Assembly: GCA_014804795.1 (NCBI GenBank)
Contig: JAAUZC010000015.1
Location: 71,857 to 135,856 of the forward strand
Origin: Lachnospiraceae bacterium
GTDB taxonomy: Bacteria > Bacillota > Clostridia > Lachnospirales > Lachnospiraceae
Length of the DNA stretch: 64,000 nt
Direction: 5' to 3'
Part shown: in pieces, positions 1 through 6,820 of the stretch
Numbering within the stretch: the stretch's first letter is position 1
How the letters are laid out: each line of letters opens with the position of its first letter
The notes under the pieces: generated by a model
The model's input: the letters and a program-made list of their open reading frames with translations, nothing else
Told to the model about the DNA's origin: nothing
Databases searched by the model: none
Position numbers and translations under genes: made by a program

Positions 1-74
1 ATCACAAGCCCCTGTTTTTTCAAAAACAGAACTGCCTTTTCTTCATAGGCAGAACCTACTTTCCGTTTATTCAT
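1..74 (-). CDS. yraN: YraN/UPF0102 family endonuclease-like protein, N-terminal part (runs off left edge)
   Basis: The minus strand opens with ATG at 74 and reads MNKRKVGSAYEEKAVLFLKK before leaving the window. The G-x-x-YEEKAVxFLxxQG pattern is the N-terminus of the UPF0102/YraN family, small proteins with a predicted PD-(D/E)XK nuclease fold whose role is poorly known. It follows the FlhB-like gene after 41 bases, and a purine-rich AAAGGG precedes the start. In Bacillus and many Clostridia a YraN homologue sits close to the rnhB/ylqG/ylqH genes, which agrees. Only 24 residues are visible, so the call rests on the short N-terminus plus gene order. Confidence 0.72.
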   Translation of the reverse strand, partial: MNKRKVGSAYEEKAVLFLKKQGLV

Positions 75-115
75 ACAAGCCCTTTCCCTCTCCGGACAAG
101 GCTTCGCTATTCTTC

Positions 116-409
116 TTACTTTTTCATTTTTGCCCTGATCTTATCCATCGCATCCACAAAGACTAGAATCTCCGCCACGACCTCATAAAGTTCCGGCGGG
201 ATCATTTCCCCGATATCCAACCTTGAAAGCGTATCCGCCAGCTCATTGTCCTGATGCAGGGGCACATTCGCCTCCTGCGCTTTCTCTATGATCTTCTCGG
301 CCAGAGCACCCTTACCGGTGGCAATGATCCGGGGCGCCTCGTCATTCGGATCGTACTCAAGAGCCACCGCTGTTTTCGGTTTTTTCAGTTTTTCTTTTTC
401 CTGCGCCAT
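116..409 (-). CDS. ylqH: Stand-alone FlhB C-terminal domain protein (YlqH/FlhX-like)
   Basis: This 97-residue soluble protein matches the cytoplasmic C-terminal domain of FlhB/YscU, the specificity switch of flagellar type III export, without the membrane domain. Typical family features are AVALEYDPNDEAPRIIATGKG near the start (corresponding to the FlhB stretch A-x-x-Y-x-x-x-x-x-AP-x-I-x-A-x-G) and the later VPLHQDNELADTL segment. The NPTH autocleavage loop of full FlhB is reduced, as usual in these short paralogues. It lies downstream of a FliK-like gene, the partner that FlhB recognises in hook-length control, so the pair may act together; that is inference. Bacillus ylqH occupies the same position. 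Start is the ATG at 409 with GGGGAT upstream. Confidence 0.85.
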   Translation of the reverse strand: MAQEKEKLKKPKTAVALEYDPNDEAPRIIATGKGALAEKIIEKAQEANVPLHQDNELADTLSRLDIGEMIPPELYEVVAEILVFVDAMDKIRAKMKK

Positions 410-450
410 ATATCAATCCCCATTTCTTTGCACAGCCCGGACCATTCATG

Positions 451-469
451 GAGAATGCGCCGCATTCTC
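451..469 (-). other. Intergenic hairpin between the FliK-like and FlhB-like genes
   Basis: GAGAATGC and GCATTCTC form a perfect 8-bp stem around a 3-base loop in the 84-base gap between the two genes. No U-tract follows on either strand, so it is more likely an mRNA processing or stability hairpin than a terminator. Confidence 0.4.
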
Positions 470-493
470 ACAATACGTGTGCTTACGCGCATG

Positions 494-2110
494 CTATGCC
501 CTCACATCAAAAGCGGTGTAGGAAATCACCGTATCATTTTCTTCTATCCCCCGTATACGGGACATCACATTCTCTTCCTGTTCTTCTTTATATTTCATCT
601 CCGACTGCATGTGATACCCCTTCTTTTCAAGACGCTCATTCAACACATGAATATGTTCCGCCAAAAAATCCAGAACCTTTTCATTGGCAAGCGTAAACTG
701 GGTGGAAACGTTATAATCTTTCATCTTCACATAGATATCCATATTCCCAAGATGCTGCATCTCCAGATGGAGTAAAGCGCTGGAAGAACCGTCCTCAGAA
801 ACTTTTCCTTTCTTTTTCTGATAGACATACAGCTCTCCGTGGGCATTTTCCATGGACGTTTTCAACGGAATCTGCAGATAAGGGAACATCTGATTGATAT
901 TCTCCATAAACTGCATATTCTGGTTCATCTGCTGCAGAGCCTGCCCTGCCGTTGTTTCCGTCTTCCCCGCCGCAGCGAACACTTCCTGCATCTGTCCTGC
1001 CTGATTTTTTATTTTCTGATAGAAATTTTTTACCTCTTCCTTATCCGAAAAACTTTCCGGTTTCATCGTCCATTCTTCCGACAACAGATTTTTTATCTGC
1101 CCCGTAAAGTCTTTCTGCAAATCTTCCAGACGCTCCTGAAGCCCAGACGGCAGTTCCAGCCGTCCCTGCTCGGATACCTTTGCACTGCTCTTTAATAACA
1201 CTGTACCGTCGCTGTCCGAAAACTGCTGCACCATTTTTACCGCTTCCTGTCCGTTTCCGGCTATATTCTGCTTACCTGCCTGACCTTCTGCTGAAACGGC
1301 ATCTTTCCCTTCGGTGATCTCCTTCATCAGATTGTCCAGTTCCTGCATCAACCCTTTAACCGGATTCTCTTTTCCTGAAACTTCTTCCGGATTTTTCCCC
1401 TCCTGCAGTACTTCCAGCATATCTTTCATAAACTGCAGTCCGGAAAGCGGCTTCCCCTCCTCCCCGAAGGTCGAAAGCGTCTGCTCCAAGCCGTCCGTTA
1501 TATCGTTCATCGTATATAAAAGCTGATGCTGCATGTTTTTTGTTGCCTCATACTGCATCACGTTCGTTTCATTGATCTCCATTCCCATCGCCGTCAGCCT
1601 GACCAACGTATCGGCGGAAGCCTGCGGAAAATCCGAGACCATCTTCCCCATCTGCCACAAACTGTCTTTGTCAATCGGCAGCCCCTCTTCCATCATGCTG
1701 TTTACCATGGTTATATTTTCACCGGTAACCGGCATGCCGGCAGCATTTAACGCCCCGATGGCCGCGCTCTTTCCAGCGGAGAGATTTGTATATAACGGGC
1801 TTAACGTCAGCTTATCGTCGGAATTGCCTTTCACCTCAAAAAGCATCTGGCGCCCTACGGAAGCTTTAATATCACTGTCTAATCTGGCGCTGAGTTCCAC
1901 ACCGCTCCCGATATCCAGCATGATCTGACTGCCCTGCATAGAACTGATCCGCCCTCCGATCGTCTGCCCTGCCGTCAGAGAATTTAACACCGCACTCGCA
2001 TGAAGCTGTTTTGCAACAGCAGAAGCAGACGCCGCACTGCCTGCCGCGCCCGCCTGATTTGGCTGTCCTGAAGTTACTTTTGATAAAACGTCTGTAAGTG
2101 TGATATTCAT
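494..2110 (-). CDS. FliK-like flagellar hook-length control domain protein (YlqG position)
   Basis: A 538-residue protein, Ala/Ser/Gln-rich at the N-terminus (residues 1-45), with a long low-complexity, mostly helical middle and a C-terminal globular domain around residues 430-510. The C-terminal stretch LHLEMQHLGNMDIYVKMKD, followed by a helical NERLEKKGY segment, fits the Flg_hook/FliK C-terminal fold (in FliK: L-x-L-x-P-x-x-LG-x-v-x-V). Bacillus YlqG at this position is likewise a large, poorly conserved protein. The start overlaps the rnhB stop by ATGA (2107-2110), so translation is probably coupled. Role is inferred as export-related control with the FlhB-like protein downstream; I am sure of the gene, moderately sure of the family. 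Confidence 0.68.
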   Translation of the reverse strand: MNITLTDVLSKVTSGQPNQAGAAGSAASASAVAKQLHASAVLNSLTAGQTIGGRISSMQGSQIMLDIGSGVELSARLDSDIKASVGRQMLFEVKGNSDDKLTLSPLYTNLSAGKSAAIGALNAAGMPVTGENITMVNSMMEEGLPIDKDSLWQMGKMVSDFPQASADTLVRLTAMGMEINETNVMQYEATKNMQHQLLYTMNDITDGLEQTLSTFGEEGKPLSGLQFMKDMLEVLQEGKNPEEVSGKENPVKGLMQELDNLMKEITEGKDAVSAEGQAGKQNIAGNGQEAVKMVQQFSDSDGTVLLKSSAKVSEQGRLELPSGLQERLEDLQKDFTGQIKNLLSEEWTMKPESFSDKEEVKNFYQKIKNQAGQMQEVFAAAGKTETTAGQALQQMNQNMQFMENINQMFPYLQIPLKTSMENAHGELYVYQKKKGKVSEDGSSSALLHLEMQHLGNMDIYVKMKDYNVSTQFTLANEKVLDFLAEHIHVLNERLEKKGYHMQSEMKYKEEQEENVMSRIRGIEENDTVISYTAFDVRA

Positions 2111-2859
2111 AAATTCTTAATGAAGCTCTTCCTGTGGATGGGCGTCGGCCCGTATTTTTTGATGGCTTCTATATGCATAGCCGATCCATACCCCTTGTTA
2201 GATGCAAATCCGTATTCGGGATAAATCCCGTCATATTTTACCATCAGCCGGTCTCTTGTCACTTTCGCCACAATGCTGGCCGCCGCTATGGAAATACTCT
2301 TTGCATCTCCCTTGATGATCGGCACCTGCTTTATCTCAATGCCCGGTATCGTCACTGCATCATTGAGCAGCAGATCCGGTTTCTGTGACAGTTTCCCCAC
2401 TGCCTCCCGCATGGCCTCATAAGTCGCCTGCAAAATATTGATCTCATCGATCCGTGCCGGCGTATTATAGCCTATGCCCACTGCCAGAGCCGTCTCCATA
2501 ATTTTATCATATAACTCTTCTCTCTTTTTTTCGGAGAGTTTCTTGGAATCGTTTAGATATAAAAGGCTGCAATCTTTTGGCAATATGACCGCCCCCGCCA
2601 CAACAGGTCCTGCAAGCGGTCCCCTGCCCACCTCATCAATACCGCAGATATAAGAATATGCGTGATATTCCTTTTCATACCGCTTCATTGTCTCGGTTCG
2701 CTGCAGTTCTTTTTCATAGGCCGCCATCCGCTTTTTAGCCGCAGATACCGCTGCCTGTGTACCATTTCGTGTATCTTTCTCATAACGGGAAATAAGCTGC
2801 GGCAGCTTTTCCATCTCACATGCTGAAAGATTTTGTTTTATTTCCGCTATTTTCTCCAT
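2107..2859 (-). CDS. rnhB: Ribonuclease HII
   Basis: RNase HII removes ribonucleotides and RNA primers from RNA:DNA hybrids in the cytoplasm. The family signature GIDEVGRGPLAGPVVAGAV carries the first catalytic Asp and the Glu, and later LLNDAV and the DAKSISIAAASIVAKVTRD block complete the active site. About 60 residues of charged helical extension precede the core, as in Bacillus RnhB. I chose ATG 2859 because AGGAAAA lies seven bases before it; a GTG at 2874 is also in frame. It sits between signal peptidase I and the FliK-like gene, in the conserved rplS-rbgA-rnhB order. Confidence 0.95.
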   Translation of the reverse strand: MEKIAEIKQNLSACEMEKLPQLISRYEKDTRNGTQAAVSAAKKRMAAYEKELQRTETMKRYEKEYHAYSYICGIDEVGRGPLAGPVVAGAVILPKDCSLLYLNDSKKLSEKKREELYDKIMETALAVGIGYNTPARIDEINILQATYEAMREAVGKLSQKPDLLLNDAVTIPGIEIKQVPIIKGDAKSISIAAASIVAKVTRDRLMVKYDGIYPEYGFASNKGYGSAMHIEAIKKYGPTPIHRKSFIKNL

Positions 2860-2914
2860 TGTATTTTCCTGCACTTTATGTAGCTTCTCACTTTGCGCTT
2901 CTTCATCTGTCCGC

Positions 2915-3457
2915 TCACTGATGTCTTAATTTTCCGGCTTTCTCAAAAGGATAGATCCGCACCCATGCTCTGCCGATAATATCCTCTCTATGGATATTTC
3001 CCACCAAATCCGCCCGGCCGTCAGTGCTGTTGTTCCTGTTATCTCCCAACACAAAGTATTCATCCTCGCCAAGCAGTATCTCTTCCTCCGCTCTGCCCGG
3101 GTTCTGGATGACCTCCCGCCCATAGCTTTCCTGCAGTATCTCCCCGTTTATATAGATATTGCCGTCCCAATCGATTCTCACAGTTTCCCCCGGCATGCCG
3201 ATGATTCTCTTAATATAATAAGTCTCCTCCTCATACTGGAAAGGAAAAACAATAATATCAAAACGCTGCGGATCATGAAGACGATATGATATCTTATCCA
3301 CGATCAGATTGTCGCCGTCCTGCAGAGTCGGTTCCATAGAACTGCCCTGCACTTCCGTTCTCTGCCCGATATAATGAATGATCAGATATGTCGCGATCAG
3401 CACACACAACAGATATACACTGGTACTCAGTATCTCTTTTACAACACTTTTTTTCAT
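2915..3457 (-). CDS. lepB: Signal peptidase I (first of two)
   Basis: Type I signal peptidase of 180 residues with one N-terminal membrane anchor (about residues 10-30) and an extracytoplasmic catalytic domain. It cleaves signal peptides from exported proteins. Visible boxes are GSSMEPTL with the nucleophile Ser, RFDIIVF, YYIKRIIGMPGE with the general-base Lys, and the substrate-site box GDNRNNSTDGR (more usually GDNRxxSxDSR). A good RBS (GAGGAGTAAC) precedes the ATG at 3457, 14 bases after the rbgA stop. A second paralogue lies on the other side of rbgA. Confidence 0.95.
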   Translation of the reverse strand: MKKSVVKEILSTSVYLLCVLIATYLIIHYIGQRTEVQGSSMEPTLQDGDNLIVDKISYRLHDPQRFDIIVFPFQYEEETYYIKRIIGMPGETVRIDWDGNIYINGEILQESYGREVIQNPGRAEEEILLGEDEYFVLGDNRNNSTDGRADLVGNIHREDIIGRAWVRIYPFEKAGKLRHQ

Positions 3458-3471
3458 GTTACTCCTCTTTT

Positions 3472-4323
3472 CTATCTTTCTTCATCCGGCATCTCCAAGG
3501 TGATCCTGCCCAGTCTGCCGCTCCTGAAATCATCCAGCAAAAGAGCCGCTGCCTTTTCCGTATTCAGCTCTTCTCCCCTCAAAAGACATCCCCGCTTTCT
3601 CGCGATATCTTCCAAAATTTCAAAATTTTCTTTTTCTTCCTCCACACCGTAACGTTGTTGGAGTGCTCCGCCATAACGTTCTTTCAGCATATCGATAAGC
3701 CTGACTGCCATCTCCGCACCGGAAATAATATTGTCATTCATGGAACCGATCAATGCCAGTTTCAGTCCGACTTCCTGATTTTCAAACTTGGGCCACAGAA
3801 TTCCCGGCGTATCTAAAAGCTCTAACGACTTATTCAACCGTATCCACTGCTTTCCTTTCGTCACTCCGGGCTTGTTTCCTGTTTTTGTGCAGGCTTTTCC
3901 CGCAAAGGAATTAATAAATGTAGACTTCCCCACATTAGGTATCCCTACCACCATCGCGCGAACCGGTCTGTTTAGAATGCCTCTCTTTCTGTCTCTTTCT
4001 ATCTTCTCCTTACAGGCCTTCTGCACAAGCCCGTGGATAGCTTTTATGCCGCTTCCGCTTCGGGAATCGACCTCTAAAACATACGAGCCTTTCTCTTCAA
4101 AATATTCTTTCCACAATTTATTCGCACGTTCATCAGCCAGATCCGACTTATTTAAAAGCACCAGCCGGAACTTGTTTTTTCCGAGTGCATCTATATCGGG
4201 ATTTCTGCTCGCAAGCGGAATCCGCGCATCAACCAGCTCAATGACAAGATCGATGAGCTTTATATTCTCCTCCATCATTCTCCGGGCCTTTGTCATATGC
4301 CCGGGGTACCACTGATAATTCAT
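3472..4323 (-). CDS. rbgA: Ribosome biogenesis GTPase RbgA (YlqF)
   Basis: RbgA is a circularly permuted GTPase needed for late assembly of the 50S subunit. The permuted order is visible: NKSD (G4) at about residue 58 comes before GIPNVGKST (G1 P-loop) at about 128 and DTPG (G3) at about 173. The N-terminal YQWYPGHMTKA motif is diagnostic. Length 283 matches the family. It is separated from rplS only by one signal peptidase gene, as in Bacillus where ylqF follows sipS and rplS. Confidence 0.97.
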   Translation of the reverse strand: MNYQWYPGHMTKARRMMEENIKLIDLVIELVDARIPLASRNPDIDALGKNKFRLVLLNKSDLADERANKLWKEYFEEKGSYVLEVDSRSGSGIKAIHGLVQKACKEKIERDRKRGILNRPVRAMVVGIPNVGKSTFINSFAGKACTKTGNKPGVTKGKQWIRLNKSLELLDTPGILWPKFENQEVGLKLALIGSMNDNIISGAEMAVRLIDMLKERYGGALQQRYGVEEEKENFEILEDIARKRGCLLRGEELNTEKAAALLLDDFRSGRLGRITLEMPDEER

Positions 4324-4399
4324 TTTTCCAATCCTCTGTTATCTTCCTGACCAGCAGATTCATATGCTCTGCCGTTGTCTGCTTTATCAGATATTGCTG

Positions 4400-4987
4400 T
4401 CACTCAATAAATCCCATCATATCAATACTGCTTCCCAGTTTAAACCATGCTTTTCCTGCAATAGTATCTTCCTTTACAACTCCCACATTGGCGGAGCGGC
4501 TGTCCTCACTGTTATTCCGGTTATCTCCCAATACAAAATATTCCTCATCTCCCAAAGTAATGCCTTTCTCCGCAATGCCGCCGTCCTCGATCCTGTCATA
4601 ACTGTCGTCTTCCTCATAAAAATAGCCGTCCAGATAAATTCTTCCGTCGCTTATCGTGATCGTTTCACCGGGAAGCCCTATGACACGCTTAATGTAATAA
4701 TGGGTATTTTCATTTCCATTCGGCAAAAACACGATCACATCCCCCCGCTTGGGCGATCCGAAACTATAGCTGATCTTATTGATCAAAATATTCTGTCCGT
4801 TATAGAGACAGGGCTCCATGGATGCACCTATCACACTGGTTTTTAACCCTACCGAATAGACAAACACAAACGCGATCAGAACTGCCAGCACAAAAAAGAA
4901 GCCCCAGCTTCCAAGTTCCCGCAATAATCCTATACTGATCGTCTTTCGTCTTTTATAAAAATGCAGTCCTTTGCTTCTTCTGGACAT
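4400..4987 (-). CDS. lepB: Signal peptidase I (second of two)
   Basis: A 195-residue S26 signal peptidase with a cytoplasmic basic N-terminus (MSRRSK..KRRK), one membrane span around residues 25-45, GASMEPCLYNGQ (Ser nucleophile), YYIKRVIGLPGE (Lys base) and GDNRNNSEDSR. I take ATG 4987 as start because GAGGAAATT lies just before it; the frame stays open upstream to 5074 without a ribosome site. It follows the rplS terminator, so it probably has its own promoter or depends on read-through. The two signal peptidases differ in loop sequences and may prefer different substrates; that is inference. Confidence 0.95.
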   Translation of the reverse strand: MSRRSKGLHFYKRRKTISIGLLRELGSWGFFFVLAVLIAFVFVYSVGLKTSVIGASMEPCLYNGQNILINKISYSFGSPKRGDVIVFLPNGNENTHYYIKRVIGLPGETITISDGRIYLDGYFYEEDDSYDRIEDGGIAEKGITLGDEEYFVLGDNRNNSEDSRSANVGVVKEDTIAGKAWFKLGSSIDMMGFIE

Positions 4988-5090
4988 AATTTCCTCGCAT
5001 GTATGAAAAATAACTGTTAAACCCGAAAGTTTCTGTTCTGCAGTTATTATATAATAACCCGGTAAGAAAAACAAGCGGACTTACGCTATT

Positions 5091-5123
5091 AAAAAGAGAA
5101 CCGCTACAACCGTAACAGTTCTC
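5091..5123 (-). terminator. Rho-independent terminator of rplS
   Basis: On the minus strand GAGAACTGTTAC pairs with GTAGCGGTTCTC (12 pairs, two of them G-U) around a GGTT loop and is followed by TTTTT. It starts 23 bases after the rplS stop and separates rplS from the second signal peptidase gene. Confidence 0.85.
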
Positions 5124-5145
5124 CTGTGTTTTTCATTTTTAAATT

Positions 5146-5493
5146 TTATCGAATAGCTTCTTTTACTTTTGCTTTCTTACCGGAAAGTTTTCTCAAGTAG
5201 AACAGTTTTGCTCTTCTTACTTTACCTCTTCTCACTACCTCGATCTTTACTACGTTGGGAGAATGAAGCGGCCATGTCTTTTCTACGCCGATACCGCCGG
5301 AAGATTTTCTTACTGTAAATGTTTCACGGTTTCCGCCGTTCTGTCTCTTAATAACAGTACCTTCAAAAACCTGAACTCTCTCACGGTTTCCCTCTTTGAT
5401 CTTACCGTGTACTCTCACCGTATCGCCCACATTAAATTCTTCCACAGTCTCTTTTAACTGAGCCTGCTCAATTTCTCTGATTACATCATTCAT
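5146..5493 (-). CDS. rplS: 50S ribosomal protein L19
   Basis: A 115-residue L19, located at the 30S-50S interface of the ribosome. Hallmarks are [50 protein letters not shown] and the basic C-terminus [21 protein letters not shown] consensus AAGGAGG lies before ATG 5493. It has its own promoter at 5638-5666, a leader of about 140 bases and a terminator at 5091-5123, so it can be transcribed alone. Confidence 0.98.
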   Translation of the reverse strand: MNDVIREIEQAQLKETVEEFNVGDTVRVHGKIKEGNRERVQVFEGTVIKRQNGGNRETFTVRKSSGGIGVEKTWPLHSPNVVKIEVVRRGKVRRAKLFYLRKLSGKKAKVKEAIR

Positions 5494-5531
5494 TTATTTA
5501 TGCCTCCTTATAAAACTGGATGTTCTTAATA

Positions 5532-5568
5532 CAAGCAACAACCGCACGCCTCGCGAGCGCTCTTATGC
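5532..5568 (-). repeat. 37-bp palindrome-containing dispersed repeat, copy 1
   Basis: A 37-base block in the rplS leader matches 34 of 37 bases of a block at 35702-35738 in the same orientation. Its core holds an ACGC...GCGT-type inverted repeat around TCGCGAG. Here it forms part of the untranslated leader of rplS. REP-like element or a shared RNA structure are both possible. Confidence 0.7.
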
Positions 5569-5637
5569 CTGAGAAAACAATATCTTTTGCCATTTTCTCT
5601 ATGTGACAGAGGACCATCCTTTTATCGCAACGTTAGT

Positions 5638-5666
5638 ATTTTACCATAAGGTGAATCTCATGACAA
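5638..5666 (-). promoter_or_regulatory. SigA-type promoter of rplS
   Basis: Minus strand TTGTCA (5666-5661), 17-base spacer, TAAAAT (5643-5638). The predicted transcript begins near 5631 and gives a leader of about 140 bases before rplS. Confidence 0.75.
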
Positions 5667-5668
5667 GG

Positions 5669-5707
5669 GTAATTTTTCAAATTCCCCTGTAATTTTTAAA
5701 ATTTCCC
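5669..5707. repeat. 20-bp imperfect tandem repeat of phased A/T tracts upstream of the rplS promoter
   Basis: GTAATTTTTCAAATTCCCC at 5669 and GTAATTTTTAAAATTTCCC at 5689 repeat with a 20-base period, close to two helical turns. They lie immediately upstream of the rplS -35 box, the place of an UP element. Confidence 0.6.
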
Positions 5708-5721
5708 GTTTTCTTTGTTTT

Positions 5722-6801
5722 CTACTCCAACGCAAACTCCATGACCACCGGATCATGATCTGAAAACTGATAGCCGCTGTCTATATGTTTATAGCTCTCT
5801 ACGGTGATATTGTCGGAAATGATAAAACCGTCCAACGTCACTGTGTATGTGGTATCCTCATCATATGGCGCTCCGGTATCCCGGCAGGTGTTGTGTGAGA
5901 CGGCCGTCTCATCTTCCACCTCATCCAGTGCCATTCTGAATCCCTCCGGCAGACTTTCTCTCGGGAAAAGGTGCGCCCAGTCCGGTTCATTTTCCTGGTA
6001 TTCTATCCTCAGATTATGGTTAAAATCTCCGCCGCATATCACATAATTCCCGGCCGCATAATCAATCTCCATATCCCCGTAAAGCATGGACAGCTGTCCG
6101 GTCCGTATTGCATCACTGCTCCCGTAAGCCGACATGTGAATATTATAAATGCACAACATTTTCCCGTCTTTCACCGGAATCCGTGAGATGGAATAACATC
6201 TGTCAAGATCCACAAACTTTGAAAAGGACTCCGATATGGGAAGGCTTCTCCGCATAGTATCCACGACCTCTCCTCTGGAATAGGTTACAATTCCGGCTTT
6301 ATTCGCCCCATGAGGCTGCCATGGCGGGTAAAACAAAAACGGAGAATCATAATTCTGGGCATATACATAATAGTATCCTTTCATATATTGACCTAACAGT
6401 TCCAGTTCATCAATATGATAAGAACGCGTTCCGTCCCTGTCCACTTCCTGTAAAAGTACAAAATCGGGATCCACACTGCTTACCAGTTCCCCTGCGCCGC
6501 CGACTGCCTCCGTTACGCTCTCCGCATCTTTTGCCCAGGAATACTTTCCCCCATCCATAAAAAAGCTGTAGTCGGGCTGATACGCCCCAAATCCGATGTT
6601 ATAGGTCATAATGCGAAAGGACTCCTTTTCGGAAAATTCTTCTTCCGTTTCAAACTCCGAATCTTCACCGTTTTTCTGCACTTCCAACGTCATTTTATCC
6701 GGAAGCCTGTCATAGGCCGCAAAAACATAAATGACATAAACAACAAGCACGATTAACAGCAAAGCAACAATGATTCCGATCCACTTCAGTATTTTTTTCA
6801 T
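5722..6801 (-). CDS. Membrane-anchored endonuclease/exonuclease/phosphatase (EEP) family hydrolase
   Basis: A protein of about 359 residues with an N-terminal membrane anchor (VALLLIVLVVYVIYVFAAY) and an extracytoplasmic EEP (DNase I/sphingomyelinase-like) domain. Catalytic landmarks in order are TYNIGFG (metal-site Asn), LLQEVD (metal-site Glu), NIHMSAY (His), GGDFNHN (Asp/Asn) and SDHDPVV (final Asp-His). Substrate cannot be told from sequence; phosphodiester or lipid phosphoester cleavage are family options. I prefer ATG 6801 (AAAGGA 13 bases upstream) over ATG 6813, where the same site would be only one base away. Its frame opens inside the end of the FtsX-like permease gene, so the three genes 11090-5722 look like one operon. 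Confidence 0.85.
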   Translation of the reverse strand: MKKILKWIGIIVALLLIVLVVYVIYVFAAYDRLPDKMTLEVQKNGEDSEFETEEEFSEKESFRIMTYNIGFGAYQPDYSFFMDGGKYSWAKDAESVTEAVGGAGELVSSVDPDFVLLQEVDRDGTRSYHIDELELLGQYMKGYYYVYAQNYDSPFLFYPPWQPHGANKAGIVTYSRGEVVDTMRRSLPISESFSKFVDLDRCYSISRIPVKDGKMLCIYNIHMSAYGSSDAIRTGQLSMLYGDMEIDYAAGNYVICGGDFNHNLRIEYQENEPDWAHLFPRESLPEGFRMALDEVEDETAVSHNTCRDTGAPYDEDTTYTVTLDGFIISDNITVESYKHIDSGYQFSDHDPVVMEFALE

Positions 6802-6820
6802 TCTGACAACCATGTCCTTT

